Shown: one piece after another, positions 55,498 through 63,765 of the stretch | How positions within the stretch are numbered: the first letter of the stretch is position 1 | How the letters are laid out: every line of letters begins with the position of its first letter | Source of the DNA: Myxococcus flavus | GTDB taxonomy: Bacteria > Myxococcota > Myxococcia > Myxococcales > Myxococcaceae | Direction: 5' to 3' | Assembly (NCBI RefSeq): GCF_050038885.1 | Contig: NZ_CP143624.1 | Location: 4,712,001-4,776,000 of the forward strand | Length of the DNA: 64,000 bases | Notes under the pieces: model-generated | Database searches by the model: none | Told to the model about the DNA's origin: nothing | What the model saw: the letters and a program-made list of their open reading frames with translations, nothing else | Made by a program: the position numbers and the translations under genes

Positions 55498-57468
55498 TCA
55501 GGCCGCCGCGGCACCCATGCCATAGTAGTGCTGGCTCAGCTCCGCCTCGCTGTTGAAGCGAGGGTACCGGGCCTGCTTGAGAGAAGACGCATCCGGAAGC
55601 GCGTTGGCGCCGGAGCGCTCCAGCAGATCCGCCAGGAACCGCGCATATGCCTCGCGCGGTGGGGCGCCCGGATAGAAGTGGTGCAGCGCGAGCCCGGCGA
55701 CGTTGACCCGCAGCACCGTCGGGCCTTCTCCCTCGCCCCCCCATGAGACGACCAGGTCGGTGAGCACCGTCTGCCGCGGCGGGGTTCCCGGAGGCCCCGC
55801 CATGGGCAGCAGGCCCACGGCCACCGCCAGCACCTCGGTCATGGCCAGCGTCCGTCGTTGGCCGTTGGCGGCCTCCACGCTGAGGGCCATCTCCGTCAGC
55901 CCCACGATGCGGCAGGGGATGATGCGGGGCGGGACGGGCGGAGCCTCCATGGCGGGCATCGATGCCGCGTCGGTTCTCCTCCAGGCGGTCTCCTCCAGCG
56001 CGCGAGCGACCTCCGCGTCGAGCGCCTGGACCCGGCCCGCCAGCGTGGCGGCTTCTCCGGTCAGCAACTGCTTCGCCCGCGCCAGGTACTCCGCCGCCTG
56101 CTCACGCTTCTTGTGGTGAGTCAGCCGGAGCTCCGTGGCGCGGATGAGCGCGCGCACCGCGATGACGCCCGCGCCCGCGCCCGCCACGCCGTACAGGGCC
56201 TCCGTCGTCTCCACCGCGCCCGGTGGCGCGTCCTCCGTGTCCAGCGCTTGTGCCAGCCGCCAGGCGGAGGCTGGTCGCAGCTTCTCGACGGGGAAGAGCG
56301 TGCCCAGCGGCTCCATGGCGAACCACAGCGCATCCGCGGACGCGCGCCCCGCGAGCAATTGAAGGGCACGCTCCACTCGCGCCATGCCCGCGTGTGTCTC
56401 GCCGTCCTCCAGCTCCATGCGCCCCAGGGCCAGCAGCGCGTCCACCTGGTCCGGCTGGCTCTTCAGCAGACGCGTGAAGCCGTCGCGCGCCGCGGCGCGG
56501 TCATCCCGGTCGAGCGCCGCCTGCGCCTCCGCCAGCCGCGGGTCGGCCACCCAGCCGCCCTGCTTCGCCGCCAGCGAGGGCGCGACCACGCGCTCCTCGA
56601 GCTGGGTGACACGCAGCAGCGCCGCGCCCGCGAAGCCGAACACGAAGCCGCCGATATGGGCCATCACCGCCACGCCCGTGTTGGTGCCCAGAGCCCAGTA
56701 GTTGAGCACCTCATTGCCGAACCACAGGCCTCCCCAGAGCCAGCCGGGGATGGGGAAGGTGCCGCGGAAAATCTTGATGAGCCAGATGAAGTAGCCCATG
56801 CGGACCCGGCGCTGGGCGAAGCGCAGGCAGAACGCGCCCATGCATGCGGCCACGGCGCCAGAGGCGCCCACCATCAGCGCCTGGGACGAAGGGTCGAGCG
56901 CGTAGTGCGCCAGTCCCGCGGCCCAGCCGCCCACGACGTAGAAGGCGGCGAAGAGCGGCCGTCCCCAGGCATCCTCGAGCAGCAGGCTCGCGACGTAGAA
57001 GAACAGCAGGTTCCCTAGCAGGTGCATCCACCCGAAGTGCAGGAACATGTACGTCAGCCACCCGGGCTGGACGAGCCCACGCGACGGGACGAGGGCGAAG
57101 CGCGACAGCAGGCTCGACTCCTGGCTGGCGAGCAGCTCCTCGCAGCGCTCGTTCAGGGCCTGCTGGTGGTTGGCGACGTTGATGGGCTCGATGGGGGCTT
57201 CGACACGCCCGCGCAGCGTGGCGACCAGGCGCCGCCCTTCATCGGACAGGAGCCGCTCGGCACAGTCGGGAGGGAACTCCAGGTCCGGATGCGCGAGTGT
57301 CTGCTCCAGCATCGACTGCAGGTCGCTCTCGCCGACGCCCAGTGGCTCGGATGGAATCACCCAGGTGATGAAGAAGGCGACTGCACAGATCGCCGCGATG
57401 GTGATGGACACCCGAGGCAACCGCTCCAGCTCGGTCTCGTCCACCCCCAGGGGCAGGAACATCATCAT
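55498..57468 (-). CDS. Rhomboid-family intramembrane serine protease with long C-terminal domain
   Basis: 656 aa. An N-terminal transmembrane helix is followed by a periplasmic loop and a rhomboid core (about 130-300). The nucleophile Ser is in VGASGAVAA and the catalytic His in MAHIGGFVFG; HFGWMHLLGNLLFF is the usual second-helix motif. Residues about 310-490 contain TPR-like helices (AARDGFTRLLKSQPDQVDALLALGR). The last 150 residues are strand-rich and of unknown fold. The C-terminal extension is unusual. ATG 57468 begins MMMF. Confidence 0.92.
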   Translation of the reverse strand: MMMFLPLGVDETELERLPRVSITIAAICAVAFFITWVIPSEPLGVGESDLQSMLEQTLAHPDLEFPPDCAERLLSDEGRRLVATLRGRVEAPIEPINVANHQQALNERCEELLASQESSLLSRFALVPSRGLVQPGWLTYMFLHFGWMHLLGNLLFFYVASLLLEDAWGRPLFAAFYVVGGWAAGLAHYALDPSSQALMVGASGAVAACMGAFCLRFAQRRVRMGYFIWLIKIFRGTFPIPGWLWGGLWFGNEVLNYWALGTNTGVAVMAHIGGFVFGFAGAALLRVTQLEERVVAPSLAAKQGGWVADPRLAEAQAALDRDDRAAARDGFTRLLKSQPDQVDALLALGRMELEDGETHAGMARVERALQLLAGRASADALWFAMEPLGTLFPVEKLRPASAWRLAQALDTEDAPPGAVETTEALYGVAGAGAGVIAVRALIRATELRLTHHKKREQAAEYLARAKQLLTGEAATLAGRVQALDAEVARALEETAWRRTDAASMPAMEAPPVPPRIIPCRIVGLTEMALSVEAANGQRRTLAMTEVLAVAVGLLPMAGPPGTPPRQTVLTDLVVSWGGEGEGPTVLRVNVAGLALHHFYPGAPPREAYARFLADLLERSGANALPDASSLKQARYPRFNSEAELSQHYYGMGAAAA

Positions 57469-57611
57469 GTCGGGCTTTCCCCCTCAAATCGCGCGCCAAC
57501 GCCGTCACGCGATGTGGCCCTGTCATATTACGAAGACGTCACACCCGGAGACATGCCACGGCGCGTCTCAGCGCCCCTCGGCTGCCAGTATGGCTGCGGT
57601 CCGCGTCTGGC

Positions 57612-57835
57612 TACGGCTGGGGCGGCGCCCAGGCCATCGAGACGCGATGGGGTTCGCTGGGGACGGTGTCCAGCCACCCGATGATGCGCTCACCTGGCGC
57701 CAGCAGCGGGCCTCGCTCAGTGCTGACGGCGGGCCCCAATCGAAGTCCACCGCGCGCTGCTGCTTCGCGCCCGACTCGGGCAGCGCCGCCAGCGTGGCCT
57801 GGGGCACCGTCTCGTCGTTGCCCAGGACAGTCTGG
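57612..57835 (-). pseudogene. Decayed partial copy of the 59650-61035 gene
   Basis: Minus-strand reading gives LGNDETVPQATLAALPES and KQQRAVDF in one frame, then STERGPLLAPGERIIGWLDT and EPHRVSMAW in another. These match the last 80 or so residues of the 461-aa protein (LGNDETVTQATLAALPES, STELGPLLARSERITGWVDT, THRVSLTW). A stretch of about 80 bp between the two blocks is missing, causing the frameshift. Only the 3' end is left. Confidence 0.82.
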
Positions 57836-57979
57836 TAGCGCGCCCTCCACGGGCTCGCTGTGGAGCACATGGGTCCGCCGACGTCGTCTCTTCGCCTCGC
57901 AGCTCTCTTTGGTATTTCAGATTGAGTCGAGTTGACCGGTTTGACTTTTAAATCAAGGCTGTGTGCTGATTAGGACGTC

Positions 57980-57996
57980 ATCCGGATAGTCCGGAT
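57980..57996. promoter_or_regulatory. ATCCGGA-TAG-TCCGGAT palindrome upstream of the SGNH gene
   Basis: A perfect 7-bp inverted repeat with a 3-base spacer lies about 100 bp before the SGNH hydrolase start. It follows an AT-rich patch (about 57905-57960) unlike the surrounding sequence. It looks like an operator next to a promoter. The regulator is unknown. Confidence 0.4.
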
Positions 57997-58092
57997 GGCG
58001 GAGCAGTCATCACGGGGGAGCTTCTCCTCCTCCCCTCGGAGGGCTCCTCCAATTCACGCTGGTGGGCCGGCTCCGCCGGCAGGAGGACACGT

Positions 58093-58857
58093 ATGGGAAA
58101 GAACCCAGTCTCTGGTCGCGCGCGGCTGCTCCGGTGGACGCGCGCTCTCGCAGTCTCGGCTCCCGCGCTCCTCGCTGGCTGTGGCCTCGGTCAGCTCATG
58201 AGCGCCCCGTGGATTCCCGACGCGGACAACAACGACGTCGTTTTCCTGGGCGACTCGATCTTCGCGCTCTCGGGGGAGATTCAGAGCGCGATCCACGCAG
58301 AGGCGGGCAATACGTTCCGCAACTACACGACCTCCGGCGCGGAGATTGAGGGCGGGCTCATCAACCCCTCGGTTCGCGGGCAGTTCGACCTCGCCGAGAG
58401 CGACAATCCGAACAGCCGCATCGTGGTGATGGACGGCGGAGGAAACGACATCCTCATCCCCACCATCGCGCTCGCCGACCCCTACGACTGCAAGACGCAG
58501 TGGTATGAGTTTGGCCGCCTCTCGCAGAGCTGCCGGGAGTACATCGATGACATCTACGTCGACGTGGCGAACCTGCTGAACGACATGTCGACCAGTGGCG
58601 TCACCGACGTCGTCTACCTCGGCTACTACTACACGAAGGCTGGACTCCTCGGCGCCAGTGACCTCGACGAGGCCGTCGACTACGGAGACCAGATCCTGGC
58701 GGCGGCGTGTTCGAACGCGGTCGTCGACTGCGGGTTCGTCGACCCACGGCAGGTGATGACCAACGCCGACATCAAGGCCGACGGTGTCCACCCGTCGACC
58801 TCGGGCTCGAACAAGATCGCCGGACTCATCTGGTCCGAGCTGGAGCCTCGACTCTGA
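58093..58857 (+). CDS. SGNH/GDSL-family hydrolase lipoprotein
   Basis: 254 aa. The signal peptide ends in the lipobox LLAGC, so it is an anchored lipoprotein. The SGNH blocks are clear: the Ser in FLGDSIF, the Gly-Asn block GGGNDIL, and the Asp-His pair in ADGVHPS. Substrates of this family include esters of lipids or sugars. It overlaps the next gene by TGATG, so the two are coupled. Confidence 0.88.
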   Translation: MGKNPVSGRARLLRWTRALAVSAPALLAGCGLGQLMSAPWIPDADNNDVVFLGDSIFALSGEIQSAIHAEAGNTFRNYTTSGAEIEGGLINPSVRGQFDLAESDNPNSRIVVMDGGGNDILIPTIALADPYDCKTQWYEFGRLSQSCREYIDDIYVDVANLLNDMSTSGVTDVVYLGYYYTKAGLLGASDLDEAVDYGDQILAAACSNAVVDCGFVDPRQVMTNADIKADGVHPSTSGSNKIAGLIWSELEPRL

Positions 58858-59600
58858 TGCGCGGTCGGCGCGGGAGAATCATCGTCCTCCTCGCGTCCGG
58901 CGCACTCCTCACGGCTGGCGCGAACCTCCTCTTTCGAGGCGGGGCCGCGCCGGCCGTGCGGAGCGGTGAGTCGCGGCCCGCTGCGGCGAGTCCCAGGGAA
59001 CCGCAACGACAGCTCCGTAGCGAGGCCCCCCGACCGTCGGAGAAGGACCGGGCCGGGGCGGTGGTCGCGCAAGTGATGCAGGCGGCGTCCGCCCACGAGC
59101 ACGAGGAGGAGGCGAGACGGCGAGCGCTCCTCGGCGTGGACCCGACGCTCTCGCTCGAGGAGCAGCAGCGCGATTTTCTCGACCGACTGTCCGCGGTCGC
59201 CGGCGTGGACCCCCGAAAGCCGGAGGCCCGGCTGGTGCGCTCGCAGGCGACCGAGCTGTTCCTGCGGCTCGAGCCGGTGCAGGCACGCCTCGCCGCGATG
59301 CCGGTCGAGGAGCGACGGGCCGCCCTCGCCGACATCCGGCGGCGCATGGGCTTCTCCGAGGAGATGATCGCCCAGAAAGCGGCGGACGATGCGCACCGGG
59401 ACGCGCGCTGGGAGAACGGGCATTCGTACATGAAGGCGCGAGCGGAGCTGTTCTCCCGGCTCGGGCAGGGGGAGGCCCTCGAGGCCGAGCTGCGTTCCTT
59501 GCGCGAGCAGTACTTCGGACACGAGGCGCCGACCATCGCTCGCGAGGAGGAGTCAGGGTTCTTCCGCTACCAGCGGCGCCGCGTCTACGGTCGGAACTGA
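58857..59600 (+). CDS. Membrane-anchored helical protein, possible lipase-chaperone analogue
   Basis: 247 aa. An N-terminal signal anchor (about 7-25) and a Pro/Arg-rich linker are followed by a helical, charged domain (about 65-247) with repeated Glu/Arg helices. Examples are EEEARRRALLGVDPTLSLEEQQ, ELFLRLEPVQARLAAMP and ELRSLREQYFGHEA. It lacks the RxxFDY motif of classic lipase foldases, so homology to LifO is unproven. The operon position after an exported hydrolase, the anchor and the all-helical fold suggest the same kind of job. Confidence 0.6.
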   Translation: MRGRRGRIIVLLASGALLTAGANLLFRGGAAPAVRSGESRPAAASPREPQRQLRSEAPRPSEKDRAGAVVAQVMQAASAHEHEEEARRRALLGVDPTLSLEEQQRDFLDRLSAVAGVDPRKPEARLVRSQATELFLRLEPVQARLAAMPVEERRAALADIRRRMGFSEEMIAQKAADDAHRDARWENGHSYMKARAELFSRLGQGEALEAELRSLREQYFGHEAPTIAREEESGFFRYQRRRVYGRN

Positions 59601-59649
59601 GCGCCGCCCTTCCTTCGAAGGCTCACGTCCGTCGCCGTCCTCCTTCCGC

Positions 59650-61035
59650 CTACTGCGGGGGCAGCGTCCACGTCAGCGAGACGCGGTGGGTGCCGCCGGG
59701 GACGGTGTCCACCCAGCCGGTGATGCGCTCACTGCGCGCCAGCAGCGGGCCCAGCTCGGTGCTGGCGGCGAAGAGCCCGGCCAGCAGCTCGTCCGTCAGG
59801 ATGTCCGACAGCGATATCTGCGACAGCCCCCGCGCCAGGCGCTTGGGGTCCACAGCGAAGTCCACCGCGCGCTGTTGCTTCACACTGGACTCGGGCAGCG
59901 CCGCCAGCGTGGCCTGGGTCACCGTCTCGTCGTTGCCCAGGACGAGGTGCTTGTCCTTGAGCCGCACGAGCACGTTGCCACCCTTGAGCGGGAGCAGCCA
60001 GCCGTCCTGCAGCGCCTTCACGTCGGGGAGCTGGCCCAGGGGCGCCAGCGCGGACTTCACCGCGTCGGCATCCTTCACCTCGGCGGCCACGGCCTGCCGC
60101 ACCGCGAAGAAGCGTGACGACATCGCGCGCAGCGAGCCGCGCACCTGCACGTGGTCCATGTTCACCAGCAGGTTGCCAGTGAGCTGCTTCGTCACGGCCT
60201 TCGCCATCGACTGGAGCTGCTCCCTCGGGCACGCGGGGCACAGGGACTGGAGCGTGCCGCGCATCGTGTCCACCGACTGCATCACTCCCTTGGGGGTGAC
60301 CGAGGCGCGCGAGACGAGCAGGCCCTCCAGCTTCATCGCCGCGTAGGGGCTGGTGCCCTTCGCCTGGAACGTGGGCAGGGGCAGCTTCGTCGTGAGGCCC
60401 TCGGCCTGGAGCGAGGTGGCCGTGCCGTCCAGGCCCACCACCGTGTTGCCGGACACGACGTAGGCCACGCCCGGCAGCTTGCCCAGCCGAGCATCCGGCG
60501 CGGGCGTCTTGCCCACCAGCCGGACGGACTCCTTGAGCAGGGCCGCACCGCCTTGCTCCGCGGCGCCGAAGGCGCAGACCTCCTTGCCCTTCAGCGCGTA
60601 GCCCATGCTGCCGCCCATATCGCGCTCGGCATGCACGGTCGTCACGCCACCGCGGGTGGTGGGCTTCGCGTCCGCGCCGCCCGCGGCGGCGATGGCCTCC
60701 GCGGCCTTCTCCTGGAACACCTTGGCGTCGGCCACGCGCATGCACGACACGCGGCCGTCCTCGCGCATGGACACCGTGGCGGGGCCGGACGGGTCCAGGC
60801 CGAGCTCGGACAGGGACTGGGGCCGCGTGGGGTCGATGGCGAGGAAGGGATGCAGCTCCGAGCGCCACGCCGCGGGGCGCATCAGCGCGGCGTACTGGCC
60901 CGCGCGCTCCAGGAACGCGGCCAGGCCCGTCAGCGCATCCACTTTCGGGACGTGGACCAGCGTCTGTGCCGACGCGGCGGTACGGGGAGCGGGGGCCGCG
61001 GCCAGGGTGGCGGCCAGGACGAGCGAGGAGAGCAT
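59650..61035 (-). CDS. Exported protein of unknown function
   Basis: 461 aa with a signal peptide (about 1-22). The mature part is mixed alpha/beta with a pair of cysteines (LCPACPRE) near the middle and no catalytic motif. I do not recognise the family. A degraded copy of its 3' end lies 2 kb away at 57612-57835, so the family has duplicated locally. It is convergent with the helical-protein gene. Confidence 0.8.
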   Translation of the reverse strand: MLSSLVLAATLAAAPAPRTAASAQTLVHVPKVDALTGLAAFLERAGQYAALMRPAAWRSELHPFLAIDPTRPQSLSELGLDPSGPATVSMREDGRVSCMRVADAKVFQEKAAEAIAAAGGADAKPTTRGGVTTVHAERDMGGSMGYALKGKEVCAFGAAEQGGAALLKESVRLVGKTPAPDARLGKLPGVAYVVSGNTVVGLDGTATSLQAEGLTTKLPLPTFQAKGTSPYAAMKLEGLLVSRASVTPKGVMQSVDTMRGTLQSLCPACPREQLQSMAKAVTKQLTGNLLVNMDHVQVRGSLRAMSSRFFAVRQAVAAEVKDADAVKSALAPLGQLPDVKALQDGWLLPLKGGNVLVRLKDKHLVLGNDETVTQATLAALPESSVKQQRAVDFAVDPKRLARGLSQISLSDILTDELLAGLFAASTELGPLLARSERITGWVDTVPGGTHRVSLTWTLPPQ

Positions 61036-61304
61036 GTCCCCCGTGAGAACAGCCGGGCTCCTACGCTGTCAAGGCGGACGGGCTGGCATCGCGGCCCCTT
61101 CTCGGCGGAGGCGTCGTACCGCGTGCTGCCGCTCGGGTGTGCGCCTCTTCGCTCGCAACACACGGCAACGACGCGCCGCCAGTCTCCCGCGCTCGACTCA
61201 GCATCGACTCCACTCGGAGTGCATGTCGGCTCTGTCTGGTATTGCATGACCTGGCGCTGACGAGGAACTCCCAAAGAACGGGGCCAGCGCCAAGAGGGCT
61301 CCGC

Positions 61305-62657
61305 ATGCTGCCGCGATGGTTGGTTCCCCTGCTGGGCGTGATGCTGGCCGGATGCAGCGGCACCACGAAGTCCGTGCGTCTGTACACGGGCCACGGCGAG
61401 CCCCTGGTCCTGACTCCAAGCGGTGGTGGCGCGCCGGTGGAACTGGACGAAGACGACTTTGTTGAAACCGTCGAGGCGCTGGCCCAGCGAGTGCGGCCTG
61501 CCTCGCGTCCCCAGGAAATGGCCCGGCGGTTGTTCGAAGTGGACTCGCGCAGCGGCTCGTATCTGTACGAAGCACGCAGTCACCGAGTCATTCCGCTGGG
61601 ACCGGGTGAACACCTGGAAGGTGAGCCGCCAGCGACAGAGGTGGCGTTGACGCGCGCCTACCTGCGCTGGTGTGAGCGTACGAACAAGCCGGGGGACTGC
61701 CTGCGCCTCCTGGTGGAGCGTCCCACTGTCACCGGGGATGGCCGTTACGCGTTGGCCATGGCCCTGGCCCAGGGCGTCGTGTGGGACGAGATGCGGGACG
61801 CCTTCAGGGACATGGCCGACCCCCAGGCCATGATGTCCGCGGTTCTCTGGACGTGGACCACGTACTGCATCCTGCTCACGGTGCCCGAGCCTTTCTCGAA
61901 GGGCGTGGCCGCCGTGATGACCGCCTCGCTCATTGCCTACGTGGGCGTCGATACGTTCTGGAGCCTCATCGCGGGCTTCAAACGGTTGGTGGAGGAGGCG
62001 GAACGGGCGACCACCTTCGAGGCGCTCCGTGAGGCGGGCGCGCGCTACGGCCAGGTCATGGGCCGCAACGCGGCGCGCGCATTCGTCATGTTGGCCACGG
62101 CCGCCATCGGGAACACGCCGGCGGGGCTGGGGGCAAAGGTCCCAAGCCTCCCTGGCGCCGCGAGGGCGACGGCACAGGCCGAAGCGCAAGTCGGCATCCG
62201 GCTCGCGGCGGTCGCGCAGGTGGAAACGGTGGCCGTGAGCGCGACGGCCGTCACCATCGCCCTCTCGCCCGGCGCGGTGGCCATGGTGGCCAGAGGCACG
62301 GGCGGCGGCACTCCCGCCAAGGCGCGTCCTATTGGCTATCGGGCCTGGGGTTCCTTCAGCGGCTTCAAGAAAGCCATGGGCCCGGCGGGCAAGGACAAGC
62401 AGTGGCACCACATCGTCGAGCAGACGCCGGGCAACGTGGAGCGATTTGGCCCCAATGCTCTTCACAACACCGACAACGTCATTCCGCTGGACAAAGCCCT
62501 GCACACTGACGTCAGCGCCCTCTACTCGTCCATCCGGCGTAGTATCACCGGCTCGAGCACCTTGACCGTGCGGCAATGGTTGAGCACGCAGTCCTACGAG
62601 GCGCAGCGCGAGTTCGGGCTGCTGGCCGTTGAGAACGTGGCGAAGGGGTTCTGGTGA
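61305..62657 (+). CDS. Lipoprotein toxin, SitA-like, with His-His nuclease-type C-terminus
   Basis: 450 aa. The signal peptide ends in the lipobox MLAGC. The middle has hydrophobic helices (about 180-235 and 300-335) that could cross or enter a membrane. The C-terminal 100 residues carry KQWHHIVEQ (H368, H369), then NALHNTDNVIPLDKALH, a His-Asn-His pattern like AHH/HNH-type nuclease toxins. SitA proteins are lipoprotein toxins that myxobacteria exchange through TraA/TraB-mediated outer-membrane exchange. ATG 61305 was chosen because it starts the signal peptide and has AGAGGG upstream. It overlaps the next gene (TGATG). Confidence 0.8.
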   Translation: MLPRWLVPLLGVMLAGCSGTTKSVRLYTGHGEPLVLTPSGGGAPVELDEDDFVETVEALAQRVRPASRPQEMARRLFEVDSRSGSYLYEARSHRVIPLGPGEHLEGEPPATEVALTRAYLRWCERTNKPGDCLRLLVERPTVTGDGRYALAMALAQGVVWDEMRDAFRDMADPQAMMSAVLWTWTTYCILLTVPEPFSKGVAAVMTASLIAYVGVDTFWSLIAGFKRLVEEAERATTFEALREAGARYGQVMGRNAARAFVMLATAAIGNTPAGLGAKVPSLPGAARATAQAEAQVGIRLAAVAQVETVAVSATAVTIALSPGAVAMVARGTGGGTPAKARPIGYRAWGSFSGFKKAMGPAGKDKQWHHIVEQTPGNVERFGPNALHNTDNVIPLDKALHTDVSALYSSIRRSITGSSTLTVRQWLSTQSYEAQREFGLLAVENVAKGFW

Positions 62658-63007
62658 TGAAGTTGGAGGAGTTGGTCGAACAGTTTGCGCTGAACGTTGC
62701 AGCGCAGACCGAGGCCATTTTTCGGGGAGATGCCAAGACCGGGAACAAGCACGCCAGGAAGTACGGTGCTGCCGTCGATACGCTTCTGGCACATGGAAAC
62801 CCAGGGCGTGATGCCCTCCTTGTCCTGCTCAAGCATGAGCGCATGGACGTGCGGGTCATGGCTGCTGCCCACTTGCTTCGCTACCGGACGGCCGAGGCCA
62901 AGGCGGTTCTGGAGGAGGCCGCCAAGGGAAAGGGGCTCGTGCCCTTTGAAGCGCAGCAGGCATTGAAGCGCTGGGAAGAAGGAACCTGGGCGCTCGATCC
63001 GGAGTAA
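62657..63007 (+). CDS. DUF2019-like immunity protein
   Basis: 116 aa soluble, HEAT-like helices. LEELVEQFALNVAAQ, HARKYGAAVDTLLA and MDVRVMAAAHLLRY match the DUF2019 pattern, which is found next to toxin genes. ATG 62657 lies inside the toxin stop; a GTG one codon earlier is the other possibility. It should neutralise the toxin in kin cells, analogous to SitI. Confidence 0.8.
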   Translation: MKLEELVEQFALNVAAQTEAIFRGDAKTGNKHARKYGAAVDTLLAHGNPGRDALLVLLKHERMDVRVMAAAHLLRYRTAEAKAVLEEAAKGKGLVPFEAQQALKRWEEGTWALDPE

Positions 63008-63110
63008 CCGCTGCCGGTACCAGAGCCGGCGCGACGCCAGCCACAGGGCCTCCGGCGAGCGACGCTATGGCACTTTCCGCCTGCCCGTGTCCGGTGTGAC
63101 CACGCCAGGC

Positions 63111-63524
63111 CTACAGCCGGCCGGCGTTGGCCCACTCAATCATCCGCTCCGCCAGGTCCTCGGCGTTGCGGCGCAGGTGCGCGAGCTGGAGCACGTGGTC
63201 ATCCGTGCACGCCAGCGCCATGCGCAGCGCGAGCGAGTCGGCGAAGCGCAGCACCTGCGCGATGCTGATGCAGTCGCGGTCCTCGCTGGTGCCCGCGAAA
63301 CGCGCGGCGTCCGCGTCCATGGTCAGCCCTTCGGCCATCAGCGCCTGCACCAGCGCGTCGCGCGCCACCGGGCGCTCGTACTCCGCCGCGTCGCGCAGCT
63401 GCCGGCGCCACGGCTGCGACTCCCAGCGCGTCAGCGACGCGTCGCGGCGAGGCTGCGCCGGCGTCCGCTTCGTCTTCTTCCAGAAACTCCCACCAATCAC
63501 CGGCCTCGAAACATTCAGCTCCAT
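63111..63524 (-). CDS. Small protein of unknown function
   Basis: 137 aa from ATG 63524, which has GAGGGGG just upstream. The N-terminal part is basic (WKKTKRTPAQPRRD); the C-terminal part is helical (ALVQALMAEGLTMDADAA, IAQVLRFADSLALRMALA). No family is recognised. The frame stays open to 63698, but the extra part is low-complexity. Confidence 0.65.
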   Translation of the reverse strand: MELNVSRPVIGGSFWKKTKRTPAQPRRDASLTRWESQPWRRQLRDAAEYERPVARDALVQALMAEGLTMDADAARFAGTSEDRDCISIAQVLRFADSLALRMALACTDDHVLQLAHLRRNAEDLAERMIEWANAGRL

Positions 63525-63765
63525 CACTGCCCCCTCTCCACTACGGGGTCCATCCACTGGCATGAGCGACATGGACGCTGCTCCGTCGGTACCGCGCGTG
63601 CACCTTCCGGGGCCGCCCTGCGCGGTGGCGGGTGGCCTCGTCCCCACGCGCTTTATTACGGCCAGTCCGCATTTCCTTGACTCACCCCAGGGCGCCAAAG
63701 GGTTTCATCCAAGCGCCATCGCTGACGTTGACAGGCCCCGGTGCGCTCGGGACAGTCCGCGCGTC

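Noticed and set aside
57568..57870. A 100-codon minus-strand open frame as a small intact gene
   Set aside because: Its middle matches the 461-aa protein in one frame and continues in another after a deletion, so it is a pseudogene fragment rather than a functional small gene.
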